In this document: one piece after another, positions 23,787 through 32,801 of the stretch
How positions within the stretch are numbered: the stretch's first letter is position 1
Layout: the number at the start of each line of letters is the position of its first letter
Source of the DNA: Sphingomonadales bacterium UBA2683
GTDB taxonomy: Bacteria; Pseudomonadota; Alphaproteobacteria; Sphingomonadales; Sphingomonadaceae
NCBI GenBank assembly: GCA_002354635.1
Contig: DELZ01000004.1
Location: forward strand, 62,001-126,000
Length of the DNA: 64,000 nt
Direction of reading: 5' to 3'
The notes under the pieces: model-generated
Databases searched by the model: none
What the model was told of the DNA's origin: nothing
The model's input: the letters and a program-made list of their open reading frames with translations, nothing else
Translations under genes and position numbers: made by a program

Positions 23787-24623
23787 ATGAAGATCACAAC
23801 ATCCGGTCAGGCCTGCGGGGCCGAAGTGACTGGCGTCGATTTGACCCAGCCGCTGTCCGACGACAGCATCGCTGCCATCCGATCCGCCTGGCTTGAGCAT
23901 CATGTCCTGTCCTTCCCGGACCAGGCCATGAGCGATGATGATCTGGAGCGGTTCACCCGGTATTTCGGCGATTTCGGCCATGATCCGTTTTTCGATCCGA
24001 TCGAGGGTCGGCAGCATATCGCCGCTATCCGTCGCGACGCTGACGAGACGTCGCCACTATTTGCCGAAAACTGGCACAGCGACTGGAGTTTTCAGGCGCA
24101 GCCACCGGCGGGCACCTGCCTGCTCGGCATCACTATCCCGCCGGTTGGCGGCGACACATTGTTCGCCGATCAGCACAAGGCGCTCGACGCGATGCCGCCC
24201 GAAATGCGCGATCAATATGAAGGCCTGACCGCTATCCACAGCGCGCAGATGGCCTATGCACCGGACGGCGCCTATGGCGAAAAGGACGAAGGCCGCAGCA
24301 TGGCCATCCGTCCTGACGAATCCGCGCGCGCGACCCAGACCCACCCGTTAATTCGCGAACATCCGGAAACCGGTCGTCTCGGCCTGTTCAGTTGTATGGG
24401 CTATATCATCGGCTTTGACGGCATGGCGCAGGCCGAGGCCCTGCCCCTGCTCCAGCAGCTATATGCCTGGCAAAGCCGCGACGAATTTGTCTATCGCCAC
24501 CAGTGGCAGCCGGACATGCTGGTCATGTGGGACAACCGCTCGGTGCTGCATTGCGCCACCGGGGGCTATGACGGCCATGACCGGCTGCTCCACCGGACCA
24601 CGATTGCCGCTTATCAGGCGTGA
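23787..24623 (+). CDS. TauD/TfdA-type Fe(II)/2-oxoglutarate dioxygenase
   Basis: 278 residues from ATG 23787 (GAGGGG upstream). Iron ligands H97 and D99 (NWHSDWSF) and the distal His at about 269 in LLHRTT, whose Arg270 binds 2-oxoglutarate. N-terminus GAEVTGVDLTQPLSDD is the usual TauD start. Members hydroxylate taurine, alkylsulfonates, 2,4-D or other carboxylates, releasing the product with CO2 and succinate. The substrate cannot be told from sequence. Its 3' end overlaps the convergent gene by ten bases. Confidence 0.9.
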   Translation: MKITTSGQACGAEVTGVDLTQPLSDDSIAAIRSAWLEHHVLSFPDQAMSDDDLERFTRYFGDFGHDPFFDPIEGRQHIAAIRRDADETSPLFAENWHSDWSFQAQPPAGTCLLGITIPPVGGDTLFADQHKALDAMPPEMRDQYEGLTAIHSAQMAYAPDGAYGEKDEGRSMAIRPDESARATQTHPLIREHPETGRLGLFSCMGYIIGFDGMAQAEALPLLQQLYAWQSRDEFVYRHQWQPDMLVMWDNRSVLHCATGGYDGHDRLLHRTTIAAYQA

Positions 24624-25294
24624 ACCGGATCGGCGCTGTCCGCTGCCATTTCGTGGCGGAGTGTTCTAACGATGCCCGTCGCGATCATGAACTGGCCGAA
24701 ATAATATAAAGGCCAGATCAGCAGGTCCGGTATCACGCTGGTTGCCAACGGTCCCATGCGGGCAAATATGAGCAGATCCGATACCAGGAACAGAATCGCA
24801 CCCGCGCCGACCTGATAACGGGAGAATCGGCTCGTCCATGCCATCGCCGCCATCGCCGCCACTGAAAGACAGTAGATCGCGATACCAGCCGCATCCGCAC
24901 GCACCGAAGGCAGCGTCCAGGCGATCAGAACGGACAAGGGAACCAGAATCATGGCGAACAATTTCTGGCTGAAGGCGAGCTTGTGGCGCCGAAAGCGGGC
25001 GTAGAACAAGATCGCCAGCAGATGGCCGGCCATGAATGCGCCAGCACCCATGATCAGATCATATTCCAATGCCATGTCACCGATTGCACCAAGCGCCATG
25101 ATGGCCCCGACAATCTTGCCGTCCAGTCGGTGCAGACGCACGAGCGCATACACGGCAAGAAATCCAACGCCAGCGCCTTTCCAGGCGATCAGATATACGC
25201 CGGGAATATTGCTGTCTTTGACAAAAAAATAGCTGATCCCGAACAACAGGCTGAGCAGCAGAAACGGCCGGGATTCGGCAAAGGCGCTTTTCAT
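24614..25294 (-). CDS. lysoplasmalogenase-like (YhhN family) membrane protein
   Basis: 226 residues from ATG 25294; ATG 25339 or 25363 are possible starts but would add a hydrophilic N-terminus, and none has a clear ribosome site. About eight hydrophobic helices with conserved GAIGDMALEYD, GHLLAILFY and SDLLIFARM segments, the pattern of the YhhN/TMEM86 family that cleaves the vinyl-ether bond of lysoplasmalogen. Inner membrane. In bacteria without plasmalogens the role is unclear. The start of trmFO lies 98 bases away, divergent. Confidence 0.82.
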   Translation of the reverse strand: MKSAFAESRPFLLLSLLFGISYFFVKDSNIPGVYLIAWKGAGVGFLAVYALVRLHRLDGKIVGAIMALGAIGDMALEYDLIMGAGAFMAGHLLAILFYARFRRHKLAFSQKLFAMILVPLSVLIAWTLPSVRADAAGIAIYCLSVAAMAAMAWTSRFSRYQVGAGAILFLVSDLLIFARMGPLATSVIPDLLIWPLYYFGQFMIATGIVRTLRHEMAADSADPVHA

Positions 25295-25392
25295 CGGAAT
25301 ATCATTGTCCCCCAGTTCAGATTCGCCTGTATCATGCATCCGGCGTGACTGCCAGATTGACATTATAGTCTTACCACAACACTAAGGCGCGC

Positions 25393-26745
25393 ATGACAGA
25401 TGTACATATCATTGGCGGCGGACTCGCCGGATCGGAAGCAGCCTGGCAATTGGCGGAACAGGGAGCGAAGGTACGCCTGTCCGAGATGCGGGGGAGCGGG
25501 GAAATGACCCCGGCCCATCAAACCGACAAGCTGGCCGAACTCGTCTGCTCGAACAGCTTCCGGTCCGATGATGCGGAGAAAAATGCGGTTGGCCTTCTTC
25601 ATCAGGAAATGCGCGATCTCAACTCGATCATTATCGGCGAAGGCGACCAGCATCGTCTGCCCGCCGGATCGGCGCTTGCCGTCGACCGCGATCACTTTGC
25701 GGATGGCGTGACCAAACGACTGGGCGAACATCCGAATATCGAGATCGTCCGGGAACGGGTTGATCAATTGCCAGAGAGCGGCCTGACGATCGTCGCCACC
25801 GGTCCCCTTACGGCGATGACCCTGGCAGAAAGCATCGGTGCAGCCACCGGAGAGGATTCGCTCGCCTTTTTCGATGCCATCGCGCCGATCGTTTACAAGG
25901 ACAGTATCGACATGGACATCGCCTGGATGCAGTCGCGCTGGGACAAGGTCGGGCCGGAAGGCGACGGCAAGGATTATATCAACTGCCCGATGACCCGTGA
26001 TCAATATGTCGCCTTCATTCAGGGGCTGCTCGAAGGCGAGAAAACCGATTTCAAGCAGTGGGAAAAAGACACGCCCTATTTCGAAGGGTGCATGCCGATC
26101 GAAGTGATGGCTTCGCGCGGCCCCGAAACCTTGCGTTTCGGTCCGATGAAACCGGTCGGCCTGACCAACGCGCATACCGGCGAAAGCGCCTATGCCGTCG
26201 TCCAGTTGCGCCAGGACAATGCGCTCGGGACGCTGTGGAATATGGTCGGCTTCCAGACCAAGCTGAAATATGCAGCACAGGCCGAATTGCTGCGCACGAT
26301 ACCCGGTCTGGAAAAGGCGGAGTTCGCGCGTATGGGCGGGCTCCATCGCAACACGTTCATCAATGCACCAAAATTGCTCGACAAGGAAATGCGCCTCAAA
26401 AAGGCACCGCATATCCGGTTCGCGGGCCAGATTACCGGCTGCGAGGGCTATGTCGAAAGCGCGGCGGTCGGATTGATGGTCGGCCGGATGGTCGCGGCGG
26501 AACTGCGCGGAGAACCGTTCACCCTGCCACCGCAGACGACCGCCTTTGGCGCCCTATTGTCGCATATCACCGGCGGCGCCGATGCCCGCGACTATCAACC
26601 AATGAACGTCAATTTCGGGCTTTTCCCGCCATTCGAACAGCGGATAAAGAAAAAGGAACGCAAGGAAGCCTATACGACAAGGGCGCGCCAGGATTTTGCC
26701 GAATGGCTGCATCCGCTGTCTGCAAAAGGCCTGCAGCTCGCCTAG
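25393..26745 (+). CDS. trmFO: methylenetetrahydrofolate-tRNA (uracil-54-C5)-methyltransferase
   Basis: 450 residues. FAD-binding GGGLAGSEAAWQLA at the N-terminus (residues 8-21), LVCSNSFRSDDAEKNAVGLLHQEMR, and GQITGCEGYVESAA near the C-terminus identify TrmFO, which uses methylene-tetrahydrofolate and FADH2 to make ribothymidine-54 in the T arm of tRNAs. The start ATG 25393 follows AAGGCGCGC. It replaces the S-adenosylmethionine-dependent TrmA in many Alphaproteobacteria. Confidence 0.97.
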   Translation: MTDVHIIGGGLAGSEAAWQLAEQGAKVRLSEMRGSGEMTPAHQTDKLAELVCSNSFRSDDAEKNAVGLLHQEMRDLNSIIIGEGDQHRLPAGSALAVDRDHFADGVTKRLGEHPNIEIVRERVDQLPESGLTIVATGPLTAMTLAESIGAATGEDSLAFFDAIAPIVYKDSIDMDIAWMQSRWDKVGPEGDGKDYINCPMTRDQYVAFIQGLLEGEKTDFKQWEKDTPYFEGCMPIEVMASRGPETLRFGPMKPVGLTNAHTGESAYAVVQLRQDNALGTLWNMVGFQTKLKYAAQAELLRTIPGLEKAEFARMGGLHRNTFINAPKLLDKEMRLKKAPHIRFAGQITGCEGYVESAAVGLMVGRMVAAELRGEPFTLPPQTTAFGALLSHITGGADARDYQPMNVNFGLFPPFEQRIKKKERKEAYTTRARQDFAEWLHPLSAKGLQLA

Positions 26746-26754
26746 GATCAGCCT

Positions 26755-27222
26755 CTAGCATTTGCAGCGCGACCGCGAGCGCTTCGGCCGCGTGGTTCGG
26801 AACTCGGTCCGGGTAAGCTGGCCATTCTTGTCGCCGTCAGCACTGGCGAACTTGTCGCTGGTCCTGACCGCCCATTCCTCGAAGGTCAGCAGGTTGTTCC
26901 CGTCCGTGTCGAGTTTTCGGAAGGAATCGGTGCGGCTGCTCATCATCTCGAGCCGTGTGATGATCTCGTCGCGATTGCGGTCATAGCGGTTGAACCGCAT
27001 TTCCTCGCGCGAAGCTTTATAGGCCTTGGGAGGCCTCGGCGGCGCGGGCCCGACCGTCTGTTCGTCAAGCACGGCTTCCGGCAGGATTTCCGGTTCGGCT
27101 GGCTGCGGAGGCGGCGGCGCCGCGGGAATCGGAATATCCTGTCCCTGGGCACCGATCCACAGAAACAGACCGGCGGTCAACAACAGCAAGATACCCGCAG
27201 CTCCGGCGGCAAATTTCAACAT
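26755..27222 (-). CDS. membrane-anchored EF-hand protein
   Basis: 155 residues. From ATG 27222, 31 bases after the upstream gene stop, it begins with a hydrophobic helix (AAGAAGILLLLTAGLFLWIG), then a Pro/Glu-rich linker, then EF-hand calcium-binding loops: DRNRDEIITRLE, DTDGNNLLTFEE and DGDKNGQLTRTE. A basic Arg/Ser/Lys tail ends it. Anchored in the inner membrane with a periplasmic calcium-binding domain; purpose unknown. Convergent with trmFO and probably cotranscribed with the squalene-synthase-like gene upstream. Confidence 0.82.
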   Translation of the reverse strand: MLKFAAGAAGILLLLTAGLFLWIGAQGQDIPIPAAPPPPQPAEPEILPEAVLDEQTVGPAPPRPPKAYKASREEMRFNRYDRNRDEIITRLEMMSSRTDSFRKLDTDGNNLLTFEEWAVRTSDKFASADGDKNGQLTRTEFRTTRPKRSRSRCKC

Positions 27223-27253
27223 CAACAAAACCCGCGGCTCAGCGACCGTCGAT

Positions 27254-27925
27254 CTAGCGACCCGTAATTCCGTGCCAGATGATGCGCGCAGCACTGGCCG
27301 GACGGTAAAGATCGGCAGTCAGTTGGCCCTTTCTAACATCGCGTTCCATCAGTTTGCAGAGGATAGAGAGCGGTCGTCCGCTTCTGTCAAAAGTGGGCGG
27401 ATACCCGGAGTTGGCAATTTCGGTACAACGCTCAAATGCCGCCTGGCGCATGCCGGCATCGGAACAATGGCGGGCAAAATCCCAGAGTGCCCAGGCCCTG
27501 CCCTGTTCGGCCTGGCTTTCGTCCAAGGACCGGCCCACCGCCAGACCGGATGCGAACAAGCCGTGGCCCCGGGCCGAAGCATAAGCGTCAAATTGACGAT
27601 CATCCCAGGGAAAATCATCCAGCATCACTTCCCACCCGTCAAGCAGGTGCAAAAGCGGAGCGAGACTAGTCCCCTGTTCTTCGAGCCGGTTGATATGCTC
27701 GACCAGCGGTTCGCCTGCCGGTCGTTCCGCAGCCGGCTTGGTTAAGATATCCCGCCACCAGGTTAACCGCATCTGCCCAATCAATATTTCCGTTGTCGAA
27801 CGGACGATATCCGCCCAACGCGCATCAAGCGCAAAAAGCAGAGCATAGCGGTCCCGGTCTGCCGATGCGGCATAGGCAACAATCAACCGTCGCAGCGGTT
27901 CCAGCTCTTGCAGCACATCGCTCAT
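27254..27925 (-). CDS. squalene/phytoene synthase family protein, NDUFAF6-like
   Basis: 223 residues, shorter than real phytoene synthases. The segments RYALLFALDARWADIVRSTTEILIGQMRLTWWRDIL and FARHCSD match the family core and the LxWWRD signature, but neither DxxxD metal-binding motif of prenyl condensation is present. Such proteins in Alphaproteobacteria and mitochondria (NDUFAF6) are thought to act in complex I assembly rather than isoprenoid synthesis. The gene precedes the EF-hand gene on the same strand and is divergent from the Tad-like cassette. Confidence 0.75.
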   Translation of the reverse strand: MSDVLQELEPLRRLIVAYAASADRDRYALLFALDARWADIVRSTTEILIGQMRLTWWRDILTKPAAERPAGEPLVEHINRLEEQGTSLAPLLHLLDGWEVMLDDFPWDDRQFDAYASARGHGLFASGLAVGRSLDESQAEQGRAWALWDFARHCSDAGMRQAAFERCTEIANSGYPPTFDRSGRPLSILCKLMERDVRKGQLTADLYRPASAARIIWHGITGR

Positions 27926-28057
27926 GTCGTTGCGGTCGCGAGTTTTCCGGACGAAATCAAGGTAAACTTCGCCTTAACCATGCCTGTTGGACCGCCGCTA
28001 ACCCTTTTTCGCGTACTCGGCATGTTCGAATTGGGTTATTTCAGGGGGCCAGAGCGC

Positions 28058-30037
28058 ATGCTTGGCAGAAAACACGGGTATTCAGCGGCAGCCTTGCTCA
28101 AGGCATTGCGCTCTAACACGGCCGGTAACGTCTATGCCATGGCTGCGGCCGCCTTGTTTCCGATTGCCGCGATCATTGGTGGCGGCGTTGACATCGGCCG
28201 CGCCTACATGGCCCAGGCCCGCCTGCAACAGGCCTGCGATGCCGGCGCACTGGCCGGTCGCCGAGCCATGACCGGTGCGACCATGTCGTCCGCCGATGCC
28301 GCAGAAGCCCGTAAGTTTTTCGATTTCAACTTTCCGGAAGGATCCTTCGACACCGACGCCTTCGCCAAGGTCAACGGTGTTGACAATCCGCGCTTTGTCG
28401 ACGGTCCTTCGGGAGACAAGTCGGTCAAGGGCTACGCCCAGACCACCTTGAACACGTCGATCATGAAGATTTTCGGCTATCAGAAAATGAAGCTGAAAGT
28501 CGATTGCACCAGCCGCCTCGACATCGGCAATGTCGATGTGATGATGGTGCTCGACGTCACCGGTTCAATGAACTGGAAACCCGATGGTTCCTGGACATCT
28601 ACTGAATCCGAAAAAAGAATTACCGGCCTCAAGGATGCGGTAGAGGATTTCTATAACATTCTGGGCACGGGCGACAATAGTTCGAACGGCAGCCAGATCC
28701 GCTATGGCTTCATGCCCTATAACGCGATGATCAATGTCGGCGAAACCTTGTACGACGAAAATCCGTCGTGGCTGGTTGGTGGCGTCGGTACGACCAGCGA
28801 CGACGAATGGAATTACCAGACCCGGCGGGCCCACTGGATCGTGCCGGGCACCAACAAGGTAACCACCTACGAACAAATCAACGTAGCCGGTGCCAGCGGC
28901 AATGATCGCAATGCCTGTGAAGACGATTTCGGGCAGAACAGGACCACGCCGCCTATCTGGAATCCCGGCGACAGCGGCTATGGGAACGGCACGCCGTTGA
29001 CCCAAAACGGCTATTATTATGAATTCAGCTATTACAGCTACCGACGGTACAGCAGCAATTACAAATTGTGCACACGCAAAGTTGAACGTTATGATTCACC
29101 CCCGGTCAAAACCACCACGTGGCAACCTGGCGCCGTCTTCGACTTCTGGGAATATGACGAATTCGATCACGATGTCTCGGCGTATGTCAAATCGATAAAA
29201 TCCGGTAACCCCAGCGCATTGCGTCCAACACTCTATAACAATCCGGCGGACGATACCGATGGACCGAATGACCGATGGAATGGCTGCATCGAAGAGCGCG
29301 ACACCTATTCGAATATTACATCCACCACCAACGCCATTCCGGCCAACGCCTATGATCTGGATATCGACCTGATCCCGAATTCCAAGGCGACCCGCTGGCG
29401 GCCTTATTGGGACGGTGTGGAATATACACGCAATGGTTCTTCGGCCAGCGATTCCACTTGCCCCGCCAAGGGAAGACGCCTCGCGGAATATGCCAGCTAT
29501 GACTCCGACCCCGGCCTCAATTCCGCAGGCAACACAATCTATTCCGGCAATCTCAAAACCTATATAAACTCGCTCAGCCCGTCCGGTAATACCAATCATA
29601 CGATTGGCATGATCTGGGGTGCCCGCTTCCTGTCGCCATCCGGTCTGTTCGCGACCGAAAACACGACGACCAAAAACGGGTTCAATATCGCGCGCCACCT
29701 GATTTTCATGACCGACGGCGATTTGAACGTCTTTCCCTACAGATATAATGTCTACGGCTATAATGATCTCGACGGTCGTCTGGCGCCAACCGGCACCAAC
29801 CAGTCCGGTTATGAGGCCATTCAGGCCCAGCGGTTCCAGCTGATGTGCAGCGCGGTCAAGGCGCAGGGTATCACCGTCTGGGTCATCCAGTTCACCAACA
29901 GCTCCACCATCCAGCAGAATCTGCTGAACTGTGCGAGCAGTGCCGATCACGCGGCGGCCGCAACCAGCAACGCTGCACTGCAGGCTGCATTCGGCGATAT
30001 TGCCAAGACCATTGGCGGATTGAGGTTGTCGAAATGA
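28058..30037 (+). CDS. TadG-like pilus-assembly protein with von Willebrand A domain
   Basis: 659 residues from ATG 28058 (AGGGGG nine bases upstream); earlier in-frame ATGs at 27980 and 28022 are less convincing. Hydrophobic N-terminal helix (AAAALFPIAAIIGGGVDIGRAY, about 29-50) followed by the TadG-type ARLQQACDAGALAG motif, then a VWA domain with MIDAS site DVTGS at 166-170 and FMTDGD near residue 550. A large Tyr/Asn-rich insertion of about 300 residues separates the MIDAS from the rest. Probably membrane-anchored with the domain outside. Its stop overlaps the next start (ATGA). Function in pilus or surface assembly is inferred. Confidence 0.83.
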   Translation: MLGRKHGYSAAALLKALRSNTAGNVYAMAAAALFPIAAIIGGGVDIGRAYMAQARLQQACDAGALAGRRAMTGATMSSADAAEARKFFDFNFPEGSFDTDAFAKVNGVDNPRFVDGPSGDKSVKGYAQTTLNTSIMKIFGYQKMKLKVDCTSRLDIGNVDVMMVLDVTGSMNWKPDGSWTSTESEKRITGLKDAVEDFYNILGTGDNSSNGSQIRYGFMPYNAMINVGETLYDENPSWLVGGVGTTSDDEWNYQTRRAHWIVPGTNKVTTYEQINVAGASGNDRNACEDDFGQNRTTPPIWNPGDSGYGNGTPLTQNGYYYEFSYYSYRRYSSNYKLCTRKVERYDSPPVKTTTWQPGAVFDFWEYDEFDHDVSAYVKSIKSGNPSALRPTLYNNPADDTDGPNDRWNGCIEERDTYSNITSTTNAIPANAYDLDIDLIPNSKATRWRPYWDGVEYTRNGSSASDSTCPAKGRRLAEYASYDSDPGLNSAGNTIYSGNLKTYINSLSPSGNTNHTIGMIWGARFLSPSGLFATENTTTKNGFNIARHLIFMTDGDLNVFPYRYNVYGYNDLDGRLAPTGTNQSGYEAIQAQRFQLMCSAVKAQGITVWVIQFTNSSTIQQNLLNCASSADHAAAATSNAALQAAFGDIAKTIGGLRLSK

Positions 30038-30639
30038 TTGGATCCTTGCTTAACAGATTCCGGCTTCTGCAAGATCAGAGCGGTGCCACTTTGGTCGAGT
30101 TCGGACTCGTCGCTGGCCCCTTCCTCCTGATGCTCTTGGGCATCATGGATCTGGGCTACCGCGGCTATGTGGATACAGTGTCAAAGTCGGTTCTGCACCA
30201 GGTTGCACGCGACGCGTCCACGGGCGAGATGACGACCGCTGAAATCGAGCAGCAGGTGAACAATGGACTGGATGCTCTGGTCCTCGACGATGCCGTGATC
30301 ACGGTGTCGACCGAAAGCTATTTCGATTTTACCAATATTGGCAAACCGGAAAAACTGACGGTCGACAACAACAATAATGGCGAAGTCGACCCCGGCGACT
30401 GTTTCATCGACAATAACGGGAATGACGAGTTCGACACCGACTACGGCATTGCCGGAACCGGCGGCCCTGATGATATTGTGAACTACAAGATCGAAATCGT
30501 TTCGCCGCGCCTTTTTCCCCTGGCGCCAATGATCGGGCTGAACGAGACGATGACCATCTCCAACAGCACGGCAGTGCGCAATCAGCCCTATGGTGCGCAA
30601 GTCGACCTCGTCGCAACCTGCGTATCGACGCTGAACTAG
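30034..30639 (+). CDS. TadE-like pseudopilin protein
   Basis: 201 residues from ATG 30034, overlapping the stop of the VWA gene by four bases. One N-terminal hydrophobic helix after QDQSGATLVEFGLVAGPFLLMLLGIMD: the G-A-x-x-V-E-F pattern is the TadE processing and packing motif, with Glu at position 5 after the cleavage point. The rest is a soluble domain with several Asp/Asn-rich repeats (DNNNNGEVDPGD, DNNGNDEFDTD) that look like calcium-binding loops. Likely exported. Confidence 0.82.
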   Translation: MIGSLLNRFRLLQDQSGATLVEFGLVAGPFLLMLLGIMDLGYRGYVDTVSKSVLHQVARDASTGEMTTAEIEQQVNNGLDALVLDDAVITVSTESYFDFTNIGKPEKLTVDNNNNGEVDPGDCFIDNNGNDEFDTDYGIAGTGGPDDIVNYKIEIVSPRLFPLAPMIGLNETMTISNSTAVRNQPYGAQVDLVATCVSTLN

Positions 30640-30656
30640 AGGGAGGCGGCAGAAAC

Positions 30657-31364
30657 ATGCAAAAAATGCTGAAAACCGAAGCCTGGAAACTGGCAGACCG
30701 ATTCAAGAACCTGCCAATCGTCGAAGACACGAGCGGACTCGCACTGCTTGAATTTGCCTTCACCGCACCGGTCATGCTGCTTATCGGACTGGCTGGTATG
30801 GAGACCGCAAATCTCGCCGTCGCTCATTTGCAGGTCAGTCAAATCGCCATGCTGGTTGCCGACAATGCTTCACGCGTGCGGGAATCGATTGATGAAGCGG
30901 ACATCCGCGAAATATTCACCGGCGCAGATCTGACCGGAGATGCCATCGACTTTTCGCCCAACGCCCGGATCATTCTGTCCAATCTCGAGGTCAACGGCAA
31001 AAGCGGCTCTGACGCCGGTCAGTGGATACGCTGGCAACGATGCTACGGCGGCAATACCAGCTATGGATCGTCCTACGGCCAGGAAGGTGACGGGAAGGAC
31101 GACTCCAGTCTGGTTGCAGGTGTCGGCCCGACCGGAAACAAAATAACCGCATCCCCGTCCACTGCGATCAATTTCGCTGAAGTTGTTTACGACTACGAGC
31201 CACTGATTTCAGACCGGTTCTTTGGCAATACCGTGATCCGCTATCAAAGCGCCTTCGTCGCGCGCGAACGCGATGACCATGCGATGAAAAATGCCAGTTC
31301 GATTCCAAGCAACGAGCTTTGGAAATGCGACGTCTATGGCACCATCGACAATCCGCCCTCCTGA
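30657..31364 (+). CDS. second TadE-like pseudopilin protein
   Basis: 235 residues, 17 bases after the previous gene and with GGGAGG before the ATG. EDTSGLALLEFAFTAPVMLLIGLAGME is the TadE-type helix; the soluble part contains a Gly/Asp/Ser stretch (SYGSSYGQEGDGKDD) and a C-terminal pair of cysteines with the first. Completes the cassette of one TadG-like and two TadE-like genes. No TadA ATPase, RcpA secretin or prepilin peptidase is present in the window. Convergent with pdhB at 31404. Confidence 0.8.
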   Translation: MQKMLKTEAWKLADRFKNLPIVEDTSGLALLEFAFTAPVMLLIGLAGMETANLAVAHLQVSQIAMLVADNASRVRESIDEADIREIFTGADLTGDAIDFSPNARIILSNLEVNGKSGSDAGQWIRWQRCYGGNTSYGSSYGQEGDGKDDSSLVAGVGPTGNKITASPSTAINFAEVVYDYEPLISDRFFGNTVIRYQSAFVARERDDHAMKNASSIPSNELWKCDVYGTIDNPPS

Positions 31365-31403
31365 ACCGCTAGGACCGACCGTTCGCCTTCCCCAGATGCG
31401 GCG

Positions 31404-32801
31404 TCATTTGTAGCAAACCTTCTTGACCGCCTCGATGATCCGCGCGCTGTCGATCAGCGCCGCTTTTTCCAGATTCGCCGCATAGGGCAGCGGAACATCT
31501 TCATTGGTCACCCGCGTCACCGGTGCATCCAGATCGTCGAAGCCCTGCTCCATGCAGAGGGCAATTATTTCGCTCGCTATAGAACAGGTCGGCCAGCCTT
31601 CCTCGGCCACCACCATCCGGTTCGTTTTGGCCAGACTCTTCAGAACCGTCTCCGTATCCAGCGGCCGCAACGTCCGCAGATCGATGACTTCCGCCTCGAT
31701 GCCTTCTCCGGCAAGACTGTCCGCTGCCTCGAGCGCCAGACCGACACCGATCGAATAGCTTACAATCGTTACATCGTTGCCTTCGCGGATGATCCGCGCC
31801 TTGCCGATCGGCAGTGTATAGTCTTCAAGTTCCGGTACATCAAAAGACCGCCCGTACAGCAGCTCGTTCTCCAGAAAGACAACCGGGTCGGGCGACTGGA
31901 TAGCTGCTTTCAACAGTCCCTTGGCATCCGCCGCATCATAGGGCGCAATCACGATCAGTCCCGGAACCGATGCATACCAGGGACCGTAATTCTGGCTGTG
32001 CTGCGCACCGACGCGCGAGGCTGCACCATTGGGACCGCGGAACACGATCGGGCAGCGCATCTGGCCGCCTGACATATAATTGGTCTTCGCGGCCGAATTG
32101 ATGATCTGGTCAATCGCCTGCATGGCGAAATTGAACGTCATGAATTCGACGACCGGCTTCAGGCCACCCATGGCGGCACCGGCACCGATGCCGGCAAATC
32201 CATGTTCGGTGATTGGCGTATCGATCACCCGCTTGGCACCGAATTCTTCCAGCAACCCCTGGGTTACCTTGTAGGCACCCTGATATTCCGCAACCTCTTC
32301 GCCCATCACAAAAACATTCTCGTCCTTGCGCATTTCCTCGGCCATGGCATCGCGCAATGCTTCCCGGACCGACAGCGAGGCCATGCTGGTGCCCTCGGGG
32401 ACGGACGGATCGGCAGCGCGCGAAACCGGCGCCGGTGGAGCCGCTTGCATGATTTCCGGAGTGGAGTCTTCCTTGGGCTCGGATTCGGCGGCCTGCTTTG
32501 GCGCTGCACCTTTATCATCGGCTTCGGATCCGGCTTCCTCTCCGGTGTCGGCCTCCTCGTCCTCTCCAGCCATTTCGGCGATGACGGTGCCGACGGCGAC
32601 CTCGTCGGTTCCCGCCGCAACCAGAATTTTCGTGATCACGCCCTCGTCGACCGCTTCAAATTCCATCGTCGCCTTGTCGGTTTCGATCTCCGCCAGAATG
32701 TCGCCGGATACGACTTCATCGCCTTCCTTGACAAACCATTTTGCGACCGTGCCCTCTTCCATGGTGGGGGATAGCGCAGGCATTTTCAGTTGGATCGCCA
32801 T
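31404..32801 (-). CDS. pdhB: pyruvate dehydrogenase E1 subunit beta with N-terminal lipoyl domain
   Basis: 465 residues from ATG 32801; this ATG overlaps the pdhA stop. Residues 1-80 are a biotinyl/lipoyl domain (ETDKATMEFEAVDEG, Lys modified), then an Ala/Glu linker and the E1-beta transketolase domain (RVIDTPITEHGFAGIGAGAAMGGLKPVVEF, APYDAADAKGLLK, and the C-terminal VVAEEGWPTCSIASEI). Together with PdhA it decarboxylates pyruvate with thiamine diphosphate and passes the acetyl group to E2. The fused lipoyl domain is characteristic of Alphaproteobacteria. Confidence 0.97.
   Translation of the reverse strand: MAIQLKMPALSPTMEEGTVAKWFVKEGDEVVSGDILAEIETDKATMEFEAVDEGVITKILVAAGTDEVAVGTVIAEMAGEDEEADTGEEAGSEADDKGAAPKQAAESEPKEDSTPEIMQAAPPAPVSRAADPSVPEGTSMASLSVREALRDAMAEEMRKDENVFVMGEEVAEYQGAYKVTQGLLEEFGAKRVIDTPITEHGFAGIGAGAAMGGLKPVVEFMTFNFAMQAIDQIINSAAKTNYMSGGQMRCPIVFRGPNGAASRVGAQHSQNYGPWYASVPGLIVIAPYDAADAKGLLKAAIQSPDPVVFLENELLYGRSFDVPELEDYTLPIGKARIIREGNDVTIVSYSIGVGLALEAADSLAGEGIEAEVIDLRTLRPLDTETVLKSLAKTNRMVVAEEGWPTCSIASEIIALCMEQGFDDLDAPVTRVTNEDVPLPYAANLEKAALIDSARIIEAVKKVCYK

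Noticed and set aside
22129..23787. Minus-strand open frame antisense to gyrA
   Set aside because: Antisense shadow; no motif; gyrA identity certain on the other strand.
27254..27925. Phytoene or squalene synthase function
   Set aside because: Neither DxxxD motif is present; the protein is short and fits the NDUFAF6-like group.
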